Below, piece after piece: positions 1-8,295 of a stretch of DNA of 64,000 nt. The stretch covers positions 248,001-312,000 of the forward strand of contig CAWFAP010000001.1 of assembly GCA_963813975.1 (NCBI GenBank). Direction: 5' to 3'. The notes beneath the pieces are model-generated. The model was not told where the DNA came from. It did no database searches and saw only the letters and a program-made list of their open reading frames with translations. Position numbers and translations under genes: made by a program. Each line of letters starts with the position of its first letter. Position 1 is the first letter of the stretch. This DNA is from RYN-230 sp963813975. Its GTDB lineage: Bacteria; Actinomycetota; Actinomycetes; Streptosporangiales; Streptosporangiaceae.

Positions 1-761
1 GCTTCACCGCGGCCTCGGCGCGGCAGCTCGTGGACGCACTCCGCCCGTCCCGCCCGCTGCTGCTGCACTGCGGGACGATCTGGGTGCACGGCCCCGCGCT
101 GCGGGTGCCGGTCACCGAGGACGAGCCGCGCACCGCGTACGGCGAGTACGGCACGGGCAAGGCGGAGATCGAGGCGCTGCTGCACCGCGAGACGCTGGCC
201 GGCGGTGTCCCGGCCATAGTGCTGCACCCGGGTCACATCAGCGGGCCGGGCTGGCCGGTGATCACGCCTGCCGGCAACCTGGACCCGGCCGTCTGGACGA
301 GCCTGGCCACCGGCCAGCCGCTCGCGCTGCCCGATCACGGGCTGGGTGTCCTGCACCACGTGCACGCCGACGACGTGGCGCAGGCCTTCGAGCGCGCCCT
401 GTCGCGGCCCGCCGCCATCGGGGCCAGCTTCCATGTGGTGGCCGAGCAGGCCATGACGCTGCGCGGCCTGGCGGCCGGGGTGGCACGGTGGTTCGGCCGC
501 GAGCCGGTGCTGGAGTTCGTGAGCTGGGCGGAGTTCGAGCGCCGCGCCGGTTCCGGGGCCGCCGAGGCCACCCGCGAGCACACGGTCCGCAGCATCACCG
601 CGAGCATCGCCCGGGCCCGCGAGGTGCTCGGCTACACCCCGCGCTACAGCACGCTGGAGACCCTGCACGAGGCCCTGGCCTGGCTCGCCGGCCATGGCCA
701 GGTGGACGTCGGCGGCCAGCCGTTCCCGGCCGACGGCACGGTGCCGATGACGGGGGCCTAG
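1..761 (+). CDS. NAD-dependent epimerase/dehydratase, 5'-truncated by the window edge
   Basis: The frame is already open at base 3, so the amino end lies outside the window. What remains is an extended short-chain dehydrogenase (NAD-dependent epimerase) without the first Rossmann strand and its glycine motif. A YxxxK catalytic pair is visible (YGTGK, about 40 codons into the window), preceded by a strand carrying HCGTIWVHG. The carboxy half (HADDVAQAFERAL, then a segment like a substrate lid) matches sugar-nucleotide epimerases and NmrA-like reductases. The substrate cannot be told. The gene ends 58 bases before the next start, and no strong ribosome site marks the boundary. Confidence 0.75.
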   Translation, partial: FTAASARQLVDALRPSRPLLLHCGTIWVHGPALRVPVTEDEPRTAYGEYGTGKAEIEALLHRETLAGGVPAIVLHPGHISGPGWPVITPAGNLDPAVWTSLATGQPLALPDHGLGVLHHVHADDVAQAFERALSRPAAIGASFHVVAEQAMTLRGLAAGVARWFGREPVLEFVSWAEFERRAGSGAAEATREHTVRSITASIARAREVLGYTPRYSTLETLHEALAWLAGHGQVDVGGQPFPADGTVPMTGA

Positions 762-819
762 CAGGTCAGCGAGGTGCCCCCGATAGCCTGGCTCCTGATC
801 GCCGCCAGAGTCGTTCACG

Positions 820-3717
820 ATGGGGCCCGCGCTGTCACTCACATCCACCACGAAAACGTTCCTGGTACCCGGCCCGCGGGCGGTCCGGCGATGGCCCGGC
901 GATGCCGTGGTCGTCGCGCTCCTCATCGCGCTGCCTGTCCTGGTATACGGGGTCCCGGCGCTGCTCGGTCATCCCGTTCTTCCCGGTGACGACCTGACGC
1001 AGAACTTCCCGCTGCGCGTGCTGGCCGGCCACGAGATCCGCAGCGGCCACCTGCCGCTGTACAACCCGTACATCTGGAGCGGCGCCCCGCTGCTGGCCGG
1101 CTGGAACGCCGGGGCCGCGTACCCGTTCACGTTCCTGTTCGCCGTCCTGCCGCCGGTGGCCGCGTGGACCCTCAACATGATCCTGACCTGGACGATTGCC
1201 GGGCTCGGGATGTTCGCTTTCTTGCGCGCGTGCCGCCTGGCCACCGCGGCGGGCCTGCTGGGCGCCCTGTCGTTCGCGTTCGCCGGGGCCATGTCGGCGC
1301 AGGTGGCCCACTTCGGCCTGGTGGCCGGCATGAGCTGGGTCCCGCTGCAGCTGTTGTGCGTCCTGCGGCTGAGCGGTCCCCGGGCCATGTTGTCCCGGCT
1401 GGCCTGGGCGGGGGCCCTGGCCTGCACGTTCGGCCTGACGATCCTGGCCGGCGAGCCACGGGCCATCGACGATGCCGCCGTGATCGTGCTGCTCTACGCG
1501 GTCTGGCAGATCGCCCGCCTCGGGCGCCGCTTCGGGCCGGCCGCCCTCTCGGTCGCGGCCGGGCTGGCGCTGGGCGCCTGCCTCAGCGCGATCCAGTGGA
1601 TGCCCGGCCTGGCGGTGGTCGGCCCGTCCCAGCGGGGCGCGAGCACAGCGGCGCTGTTCAATTCGGGCTCGCTCCCGCACCGGTGGCTGCTGCTCATGCT
1701 GGTGCCGGACCTGCTGGGCGGCTCCGGCTCGTTCGGCCAGCCGGCCTTCCTCGCGAACTACAACCTGGCCGAGGTCACGGGCTACGTCGGGATCCTGCCG
1801 CTCGTCGCCGCGCTGGCGCTGCTCGCCCGGGTCCGGCTGCGGCCCCGGCCCCCGGAGTGGCTGGTGTGGCACGTCATGACGCTGGCCGGGGTCGTGCTCG
1901 CGCTCGGCGGCAACACCCCGGTCGGGGACCTGCTTGTCCACGTGCCGCTGTTCGGCAGCCAGCGGCTGCAGAGCCGAAATATCCTCGTCGCGGACCTCGC
2001 GCTGGCCGTGCTCCTCGCCTACTGGGCCGACCGGCCGCCCAGCCAGGGCCGCCGCCGGTTCCCCCGGGTCCTCGGCCGCCGGGGGCCCGATCTGGAGACG
2101 GTGCTCGCCGTCCTGCCGCCGCTCGCCGTGATCGCTGTCGTCGCCCTCGGCCTGTCTTGGGGCGCGGGCTTGCTGCACTGGCTGAGGGTCAGCCCGGGCG
2201 CCACCGGCCTCGATGGCGCCCTGAAGCCGTGGCTGATCCCGTACGGCCTGGTCGGGGCGGGGGCGATCGCGTTCGTCATCGCCGGCCCGCGCCTCCGGCC
2301 CGCGCAGCGCTCGCGCTGGCTGATCAGCTTCGTGCTGGCCGACCTCATCGTGTTCACGCTGCTCGGCGTCGTCGCGGTCGCGCCGGGCCTGGGCCGCACC
2401 ACGAGCGCCGCGGCCAGCCGGGCGGCCGGCCAGCGAACCGCGGCGGCCGGCCCGGGAACCCGGGCCGCGGCCCCGGCCCCGGCCTCGACCGCGGGCCGCG
2501 CCGCGGCGGTGCGTCCCATCGCGTCCCTGGGGTACGCGGGCCGGTTCGCGATCTACGACCCGGAACAGCTTGATACGCACGACACGACCCTGCTCGGCGC
2601 GCCCGACCTCAACGTCATCAGCCGGACGCCGTCGGTCCAGGGATACACCTCGCTCGTCGCGGGCTTCTACGCCTCGGCCACGGGGTCCCACCGGGCCACC
2701 GGCGACGGGCAGGACGTGCTCGACCCCCGGGCGGTGGCGTCCGGGGTCCTCGACCAGCTCGACACCTCTGTCCTCATCACGCCGGCCGCCTACCTGGCCA
2801 CCACGGCCGGGAGATCGGCGGCCCCCGGGCCGCCGGGCACCGGCCGGCGTGACGTCGCCGCACGCCAGCAGGCCACGTGGTACTTCGCCGAGCCGCTCGC
2901 CGTGACGCGGCTCGAGGTGCCGGACGCGGACGCCAGGCAGGACGCCGCCGCCGGCACGCAGATCGGGCTCCTGACCTCCAGCGGCCCGACACGCTGGTTC
3001 CCGGCGGCCGCGGCGGGCTCTGGCCGGCTGGTGATCAGCCTGCCGCGCCCGCTGGCCAGCGTCGCGGTGGTCGCCCGGGCCGGCGGCCACGTGGCCCGGC
3101 TCGGCCCGGCGTCGGTCACCGACGCGGACGGGCGGGTGTTCGTGGCCGACGGGCAGCTGCAGGACGCCCTGATCCCGCCGCGGTGGGGGTACGCGGGCCG
3201 CGACGGCTCGCTCGCGGTCTTCGTGGATCGCTTCAGCCGTGGCCCGCTCCGCCTGCAGGCACTCCCCGGCCGGCCCGCCCCGGGCGCGTCAGTGCGGCCG
3301 GCGGCCGGCCCGGCCACCGGCCCGACCGCGGCGGACGTCTCCTCCCCGCACGGCGTCCGCGTCATCCGGTCGGTCGCGGCCACGGCCGGCTGGAGCGCCA
3401 CCTGGCATCCCCGCCGCGGCCCGGCCACCAGGCTGGCCGTGCGCCGGGACGGTCTCGTCCAGGCCGTCGAGGTGCCGGCCGGGCGAGGCGTCCTGGCCTG
3501 GAGCTACCGGCCACCGGGGTTCCGGATGGGTTTCGTGCTCTCCGTAGGGTTCGACCGCTCTCCTCGTCCTGCTGGTCAGCGGCCTGCTGGTGTTCCGTTC
3601 CGCCCGGCGGCGCGAGCTCGCCTGGGATCCCGGCGAGCCCTCCCGCGTCGTCGAGCCGATGGTCAGGAACGGCTGACCCGGCATCCAGCCGGTCTTCAGG
3701 TGCCGTTCCTACGGTGA
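820..3717 (+). CDS. YfhO-family multi-pass membrane protein, frameshifted at the last helix
   Basis: A large integral membrane protein of the YfhO type (GT-C-like architecture, thought to act in cell-envelope glycosylation). After a first helix near residues 28-48 it carries the family segment GDDLTQNFPLR and LYNPYIWSGAPLLA, then about a dozen hydrophobic segments and a large extracytoplasmic domain rich in A, G and P. As written, the frame ends at 3717 with an arginine- and proline-rich tail. In the neighbouring frame, bases 3552-3676 encode a clean final helix (TALLVLLVSGLLVF) and a basic tail ending in VEPMVRNG. Removing one base at the TT of 3550-3551 joins the two, so the native stop is probably 3674-3676. 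The start ATG has no strong ribosome site, so a nearby alternative is possible. Confidence 0.8.
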   Translation: MGPALSLTSTTKTFLVPGPRAVRRWPGDAVVVALLIALPVLVYGVPALLGHPVLPGDDLTQNFPLRVLAGHEIRSGHLPLYNPYIWSGAPLLAGWNAGAAYPFTFLFAVLPPVAAWTLNMILTWTIAGLGMFAFLRACRLATAAGLLGALSFAFAGAMSAQVAHFGLVAGMSWVPLQLLCVLRLSGPRAMLSRLAWAGALACTFGLTILAGEPRAIDDAAVIVLLYAVWQIARLGRRFGPAALSVAAGLALGACLSAIQWMPGLAVVGPSQRGASTAALFNSGSLPHRWLLLMLVPDLLGGSGSFGQPAFLANYNLAEVTGYVGILPLVAALALLARVRLRPRPPEWLVWHVMTLAGVVLALGGNTPVGDLLVHVPLFGSQRLQSRNILVADLALAVLLAYWADRPPSQGRRRFPRVLGRRGPDLETVLAVLPPLAVIAVVALGLSWGAGLLHWLRVSPGATGLDGALKPWLIPYGLVGAGAIAFVIAGPRLRPAQRSRWLISFVLADLIVFTLLGVVAVAPGLGRTTSAAASRAAGQRTAAAGPGTRAAAPAPASTAGRAAAVRPIASLGYAGRFAIYDPEQLDTHDTTLLGAPDLNVISRTPSVQGYTSLVAGFYASATGSHRATGDGQDVLDPRAVASGVLDQLDTSVLITPAAYLATTAGRSAAPGPPGTGRRDVAARQQATWYFAEPLAVTRLEVPDADARQDAAAGTQIGLLTSSGPTRWFPAAAAGSGRLVISLPRPLASVAVVARAGGHVARLGPASVTDADGRVFVADGQLQDALIPPRWGYAGRDGSLAVFVDRFSRGPLRLQALPGRPAPGASVRPAAGPATGPTAADVSSPHGVRVIRSVAATAGWSATWHPRRGPATRLAVRRDGLVQAVEVPAGRGVLAWSYRPPGFRMGFVLSVGFDRSPRPAGQRPAGVPFRPAARARLGSRRALPRRRADGQERLTRHPAGLQVPFLR

Positions 3718-3760
3718 ACCCAGGGACAGGACCAGGAAGCCGAGCAGGGAGGCTGGGGCG

Positions 3761-5212
3761 GTGCAGGAAAACGTCACGATCTGGTACAGGGGAGCGGGCT
3801 ACCAGCTCGGGCGGGGACAGCGTGGCTACTCGATATGGCCCGCGGGCGGCCCGCCGGACCAGCCCCTGGAGCAGTGGCCGGAAACCCAGGCGGGCTGGGC
3901 CGCCGCCTGGTCCCGGTTCAACGCGGTCGAGGCACCCGGCACCATCGTTCATCTCGGGCCGCCGGCGGACCCCGTGTCCGCTCCGGCCGTGTCCGCCCCG
4001 GCTGCGACCCCCATCTCCGGCCCGCCGGCCGCTTCCGGCTCCTGGCGGCCGGCGGCCGGTCCTTTCCCGCCCGCAGCCGGCCCGGCCGGACCCGCCGGTC
4101 CGGCCGGGCCGGCGGGTCCGGCCGAGGCGGGCATCAGCCCGGCGTGGCCCGGCGTCCGCTCGGCCCGGGCGCTCACCGCGGCCGCGCTGCTGGCGGCCGG
4201 GGTCATCCTCGGGGTGGCCGGCCTGTTCCCCGGCTACCTGCCGGGGGCGAGCCTCGCCCAGGAGCCGGCCCAGCTGGTGCCGCACGTGATCTACCTGGCG
4301 GCCTGGACGGCCAGCGCGCTGCTGATCGTGTCCGGCGGCATCCGGCAGCGGATGGGCGCCCTCCTCGCGCTCGGCCTGAGCGTCGTCACGTTCGGCTTCT
4401 TCTTCGCGGACCTCGGCACGGTGATCTCGGGGGGCACGCACCTGCTGGGCGCCGGGCTGGTGCTCGGGCTCGCGGGCTGGCTAGCCTGCGCGGCCGGGTC
4501 AGTACTGGCCTTCCGGCTCCGCTCACCCGACGCGCCCGCCGCGCTGGACGGCCGCCAGATGCGCCCGGTCGTGACGCTGACCGTCGCGGCGCTCGCCGCG
4601 ATCGGCACCGCGGTCGCGTTCGCCCCGTCGTGGGACCGCTACACGCTGCGGACGGCGAACGGGCTGACGCAGTCCCTCACCGCGGGGAACGCCTTCGCGA
4701 ACCCGGCTCCGGTTATCGTCGGCGACGTCGCGGTCATGGTCGCGCTCGTCGCGGTCGTCATCGTCGCCGCGCTATGGCGCCCGGTCCGGCTCGGAGCCGT
4801 GCTCCTCGCGGGGGCCGCCGTTCCCATGGTCGCCCAGGCGATCTCGGCGCTCGTCCAGGTCGGCGAGCCCGTGTCCCCGGCCAGCTTCGGCATCCGGCCC
4901 GCGCAGGCCACCCAGGCCGGGCTCACGATCAGCACGGGGCTCACGCCGGTGTTCTGGATCTACTGCGCGTTCGTGGTGGCGCTCCTCACGGCGGGGGCCT
5001 GGATGTTCATGCCGCGGCGCCCGGCCGGCCCGGCCTGGGCCCGTGCGGGGGGCATGCCCGCGCCGGTGCCGGCCATGGCCGCGGGCCCCGGGCCGCACCC
5101 TCACGCCTGGCCGGGCCCCGAAGCCGCAACCCGTCCTCCGCACCCGGCGGCCGCAGCCGGCGCTCCCGGTACGGCCGGCCCCGCGGACGGCCCCGGGGGT
5201 TCCGCCGCCTGA
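3761..5212 (+). CDS. Hypothetical membrane protein with a Pro/Ala/Gly-rich linker
   Basis: The GTG start is preceded by GGGAGG at 3747-3752, an 8-base spacing. The first 65 residues (opening MQENVTIWYRGAGYQLG) form a small soluble domain. A linker with tandem AGPAGP units follows near residues 105-125, then about eight hydrophobic segments between residues 130 and 420, and a Pro-rich tail. I do not recognise the family. The layout of soluble head, flexible linker and membrane bundle resembles actinobacterial envelope proteins of unknown role. It lies 85 bases after the YfhO-type gene (43 by the shown frame) on the same strand, so the two may be co-transcribed. Confidence 0.7.
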   Translation: MQENVTIWYRGAGYQLGRGQRGYSIWPAGGPPDQPLEQWPETQAGWAAAWSRFNAVEAPGTIVHLGPPADPVSAPAVSAPAATPISGPPAASGSWRPAAGPFPPAAGPAGPAGPAGPAGPAEAGISPAWPGVRSARALTAAALLAAGVILGVAGLFPGYLPGASLAQEPAQLVPHVIYLAAWTASALLIVSGGIRQRMGALLALGLSVVTFGFFFADLGTVISGGTHLLGAGLVLGLAGWLACAAGSVLAFRLRSPDAPAALDGRQMRPVVTLTVAALAAIGTAVAFAPSWDRYTLRTANGLTQSLTAGNAFANPAPVIVGDVAVMVALVAVVIVAALWRPVRLGAVLLAGAAVPMVAQAISALVQVGEPVSPASFGIRPAQATQAGLTISTGLTPVFWIYCAFVVALLTAGAWMFMPRRPAGPAWARAGGMPAPVPAMAAGPGPHPHAWPGPEAATRPPHPAAAAGAPGTAGPADGPGGSAA

Positions 5213-5356
5213 CCGCCCGGAAAGCCGCCTGACCGCCCGGACGAAGGACAGACCGCCCCCGCGCCCTGACCGTGCGCCGCCTGGCCGGGCCCGCCGGGCC
5301 GCCGGCCGGCGGGTCTGGCCCGGCCCCGGCCCGCCGGCGGGGTGGCAGTCGGCCGT

Positions 5357-5362
5357 TAGGGT
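5357..5362 (+). promoter_or_regulatory. -10 box of a leaderless promoter (TAGGGT)
   Basis: TAGGGT lies 6 bases before the GTG at 5369, which would place the transcription start at or next to the start codon. No Shine-Dalgarno sequence precedes that GTG, which fits leaderless translation, common in actinobacteria. Two downstream genes show the same arrangement. Confidence 0.5.
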
Positions 5363-5368
5363 CGTTAT

Positions 5369-6883
5369 GTGAAGTCAGTGCAGACTGCGGCCGGAGCAGG
5401 CCACGCTGGTACGGGCGAGGCACGGGCCGGAGAGGCCGGCGCGGCCCGGGTGATCGAGATGCTGAGCCGGGTCCTGCCCGGCGACCGCATCGTCACGGAT
5501 CCCGACGTCCTCGCGGCCATGTCGCATGACGACGCCGAGTGGGCACCCGCGGGCCAGGCGGCCGCCGGGGTGCGGGCCCGCTCCGAAGCCGAGGTCCAGC
5601 AGGTCGTGCGGGTCTGCGCCGAACTGGGCGCAGCCGTGGTGCCGCGCGGCGCCGGGACCGGCCTGTCCGGCGGCGCCAACGCGGTCAACGGCTGTGTCGT
5701 CCTCGACCTGGCCCGGATGGACCAGGTGGCCGAGATCGACCGGGACAACCTGGTCTGCGTTGTGCAGCCGGGAGTGGTCAACGACGACCTGAAGGCGGCC
5801 GTGGCCGAGTACGGCCTGTGGTACCCGCCGGACCCGGCCAGCGCCCCCTGGTCCACGATCGGCGGCAACGTCGCGACCAACGCGGGCGGCCTGTGCTGCC
5901 TGAAGTACGGCGTGACCCGCGACTACGTCCTGGGCCTGCGCGCCGTGGTCGGCGGCCCGGTGGTCAGCGGCCCGGTGGCCGGCGGCTCAGTGGTCAGCGG
6001 CCCGGTGGCCGTCGGCTCAGTGGAGTACGGCGACGCGGTGCGGCTCGGCCGCCGGACCACAAAGGGCGTGGCCGGCCTGGACCTGGTCGGGCTGTTCGTC
6101 GGATCCGAGGGCACGCTCGGCGTGGTCACCGAGGTGACCCTGCGGCTCCGGCCCGCACTGGCCGGCACGCCGCGGACCATCGTCGGCGCGTTCCCCGACC
6201 TGGTCTCGGCGGGGGAGGCCGTGTCCCAGATCACCCGGCGCGGGCTGGGCCCGTCGGTTCTCGAGCTTCTCGACCGGGCCTGCCTGAAGGCCGTCGAGGA
6301 CTGGAAGCACCTGGGCCTGGAGGCCAGCGCGGCGGCGCTGCTGCTGGCCCGGGTGGACACCCAGGGAGACTCGGGTGCGGCCGAGGCGGACGCGCTCGGC
6401 GACGCGATGACCGGCGCGGGCGCGTTGTGGGTCGCGCAGTCCACCGACGATGCGGAAGCCGAGGCCCTGTTCGAGGCCCGGCGGCTGGCCTATCCCGCGT
6501 TCGAGCGGCTGGGCCCGGTCCTCACCGAGGACGTCTGCGTCCCGCGGTCCGAAGTCCCGGTCATGCTGGCCCGCATCGAGTCGATCGCGGCGCGCCACGG
6601 CGTGCAGATCGCCACGATCGCCCACGCCGGCGACGGGAACCTGCACCCGCTGATCGTCACGCCGCCCGGCGACGACGCCGCGCGGCTCGCCGCCCAGGCC
6701 GCGTTCGAGGAGTTCCTCGACGAGGCGATCGCGCTGGGCGGCACGGTGACCGGAGAGCACGGGGTCGGGCTGCTGAAACGGGACGGGATGCGCCGCGAGC
6801 TGGACCCGGGATCCCTGGCCATGCAGCAGGCGGTGCGCGGCGCCCTCGACCCGCGCGGGGTGTTCAACCCCGGTAAAGGGTAA
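5369..6883 (+). CDS. FAD-binding oxidoreductase, GlcD/D-lactate dehydrogenase type
   Basis: A flavoprotein of the VAO/PCMH family, about 504 residues, the usual length for GlcD-like 2-hydroxy-acid dehydrogenases. The FAD-binding motif PRGAGTGLSGGA is near residue 92 and the second FAD region (STIGGNVATNAGG) near residue 163. The carboxy domain contains HAGDGNLHPL and ends with TGEHGVGLLKR, both typical of GlcD and D-lactate dehydrogenases. These oxidise a D-2-hydroxy acid to the 2-oxo acid; the substrate is not resolved here. An inserted tandem repeat (VVSGPVAGGS-type units, bases 5950-6025) sits in the surface loop after the second FAD motif. The start fits a leaderless transcript. Confidence 0.85.
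   Translation: MKSVQTAAGAGHAGTGEARAGEAGAARVIEMLSRVLPGDRIVTDPDVLAAMSHDDAEWAPAGQAAAGVRARSEAEVQQVVRVCAELGAAVVPRGAGTGLSGGANAVNGCVVLDLARMDQVAEIDRDNLVCVVQPGVVNDDLKAAVAEYGLWYPPDPASAPWSTIGGNVATNAGGLCCLKYGVTRDYVLGLRAVVGGPVVSGPVAGGSVVSGPVAVGSVEYGDAVRLGRRTTKGVAGLDLVGLFVGSEGTLGVVTEVTLRLRPALAGTPRTIVGAFPDLVSAGEAVSQITRRGLGPSVLELLDRACLKAVEDWKHLGLEASAAALLLARVDTQGDSGAAEADALGDAMTGAGALWVAQSTDDAEAEALFEARRLAYPAFERLGPVLTEDVCVPRSEVPVMLARIESIAARHGVQIATIAHAGDGNLHPLIVTPPGDDAARLAAQAAFEEFLDEAIALGGTVTGEHGVGLLKRDGMRRELDPGSLAMQQAVRGALDPRGVFNPGKG
5950..6025 (+). repeat. In-frame minisatellite inside the GlcD-like gene
   Basis: Two near-identical copies of a roughly 36-base unit encode GGPVVSGPVAGGS and a variant. The length is a multiple of three, so the reading frame is kept. 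Homologues normally pass directly from the glycine-rich loop to the RRTTKGVAG segment, so this is an insertion in a surface loop. Confidence 0.6.
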
Positions 6884-6902
6884 CCAGGCCCGCCCCGCGT
6901 CG

Positions 6903-6908
6903 TAGGCT
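6903..6908 (+). promoter_or_regulatory. -10 box of a leaderless promoter (TAGGCT)
   Basis: TAGGCT ends 6 bases before the GTG at 6915, the same geometry as at 5357. It favours 6915 over the GTG at 6909, which lies directly after the box. Confidence 0.5.
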
Positions 6909-6914
6909 GTGCCG

Positions 6915-8039
6915 GTGGTCACCTGGCGATTGCTCGCTGTAATGACTGGCCTCCTGGCGCTGCTCGCCGCCGCCTGTTCCGGCGTGCACAACCGGGCGGC
7001 CGCCCCGGCCGCGGAACGGACCGCGGAGCCACAGGCCAGCGCCCGCACATCCGGGTCAGCCCCGCCGTCGCCGTCCACCGCTGGTCCAGGCACCGGTAGG
7101 CCCGGCACCGGTAGTCCAGGCACTGTCACCCTGGGCTTCGCCGGGGACGTGCACTTCACCGGCCGCACCGCGCGCCTGCTGCACGACCCCGCGACCGCGT
7201 TCGGGCCGGTCAGCTCGGTGCTCAAGTCGGCCGACTTCACCGCGGTGAACCTCGAGACCGCGGTGACCGGCCGGGGCACCCCCCAGCCGAAGACCTACCA
7301 CTTCCGCACCAACCCGGAGGCGTTCACCGCGCTCCGCGACGGCGGGATCGACCTGGTCACCATGGCCAACAACCACGTCCTCGACTACGGCCAGCGGGGG
7401 CTGGCGGACACGCTCGCCGCGGCCCGGTCCGCCCGGTTCCCGTACGTGGGAATCGGCACCAGCGCCGCCCAGGCCTGGGCGCCTTACGTGACGACGGTCA
7501 ACGGTGTGAAGATCGCGATCATCGGGGTGTCCCAGGTCGCGGAGCTCGCGTCCTCCTGGGTGGCGACCCGGTCCCGGCCAGGTGAGGCCAACGCGATCAA
7601 CCTGCCCCGCACGCTCGCCGCCGTCCGGGCCGCCAAGCGGCTCGCCCGGGTCGTCATCGTGTTCATGCACTGGGGTACCGAGGGCCAGGCCTGCCCCGAC
7701 CCCGGTCAGATGTCGCTGGCGCCGAAGCTGGCGGCCGCGGGGGCCAGCATCATCATCGGGGCGCACGCCCACATGCTGCAGGGATCCGGCTGGCTCGGCC
7801 ACACGTTCGTGGCCTACGGCATGGGCAACTTCCTGTGGTGGGAGCACTCGTACAGCACCGCCACCGGGGTGCTGGAGCTCACCCTGCACCCTCACGGGCC
7901 GCTGACCGACCGGTTCATCCCCGCGACCGTGTCACGGACCGGCCAGCCGGTCGTCCTCCAGGGTGCCCGGGCGCGGCGGGCCGCCGCGCACTACGCCAGC
8001 CTGCGGGCCTGCTCGGGGCTGGCCCGGCGGCCCTCCTGA
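6915..8039 (+). CDS. CapA-family lipoprotein (metallophosphatase fold)
   Basis: A predicted secreted lipoprotein with a CapA/PgsA-type domain, seen in poly-gamma-glutamate and capsule-associated proteins. The amino end is a short basic stretch, a hydrophobic core and a lipobox-like LLAAAC about 20 residues in. A Pro/Gly/Thr repeat linker (GTGRPGTGSPGT) follows. The domain shows GFAGDVHF, NLETAVT, MANNHVLDYG and GAHAHMLQG, the expected ligand-bearing segments of this fold. The role is probably in envelope polymer metabolism, but the substrate is unknown. The start was chosen from the TAGGCT box 6 bases upstream. Confidence 0.8.
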   Translation: MVTWRLLAVMTGLLALLAAACSGVHNRAAAPAAERTAEPQASARTSGSAPPSPSTAGPGTGRPGTGSPGTVTLGFAGDVHFTGRTARLLHDPATAFGPVSSVLKSADFTAVNLETAVTGRGTPQPKTYHFRTNPEAFTALRDGGIDLVTMANNHVLDYGQRGLADTLAAARSARFPYVGIGTSAAQAWAPYVTTVNGVKIAIIGVSQVAELASSWVATRSRPGEANAINLPRTLAAVRAAKRLARVVIVFMHWGTEGQACPDPGQMSLAPKLAAAGASIIIGAHAHMLQGSGWLGHTFVAYGMGNFLWWEHSYSTATGVLELTLHPHGPLTDRFIPATVSRTGQPVVLQGARARRAAAHYASLRACSGLARRPS

Positions 8040-8282
8040 CCGCCGGCCGGCCCGCCGCGTCTCCTGACGGCCGACCGGCCGCTTCGCCCGTCCGCCAGCC
8101 GGCCAGCCGCGTCGCCGGCCTGCCGCGGCACCGCCCGGCGGGGTCCGCTGCTTCCCGGACCCCCGCCGGTTGCCCAGGCTCCGGCTCCCCGGCCAGGGAC
8201 TCAGCCGGCGGTGCCGCGCCCACGGGAGAGCCAGGAAAACCATGACCGCCGAAACGCCCCTGGGCGGCCGGGTGCCGCCCGG

Positions 8283-8288
8283 TAGGCT
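8283..8288 (+). promoter_or_regulatory. -10 box of a leaderless promoter (TAGGCT)
   Basis: TAGGCT ends 7 bases before the ATG at 8296. An upstream in-frame ATG at 8242 with AGGA before it is an alternative start. The box argues for the shorter protein. Confidence 0.4.
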
Positions 8289-8295
8289 GGCTGTC

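Noticed and set aside
835..3090. 751-codon open frame opposite the YfhO-type gene
   Set aside because: It is an artefact of high GC: composition is almost only R, G, P, A, E, D and Q with no domain, and the opposite strand encodes a clear membrane protein.
5369..6883. The FAD oxidoreductase as MftD
   Set aside because: It belongs to the VAO/PCMH FAD fold (GlcD), not to the FMN alpha-hydroxy-acid dehydrogenase barrel of MftD, and it is 42 kb from the cluster.
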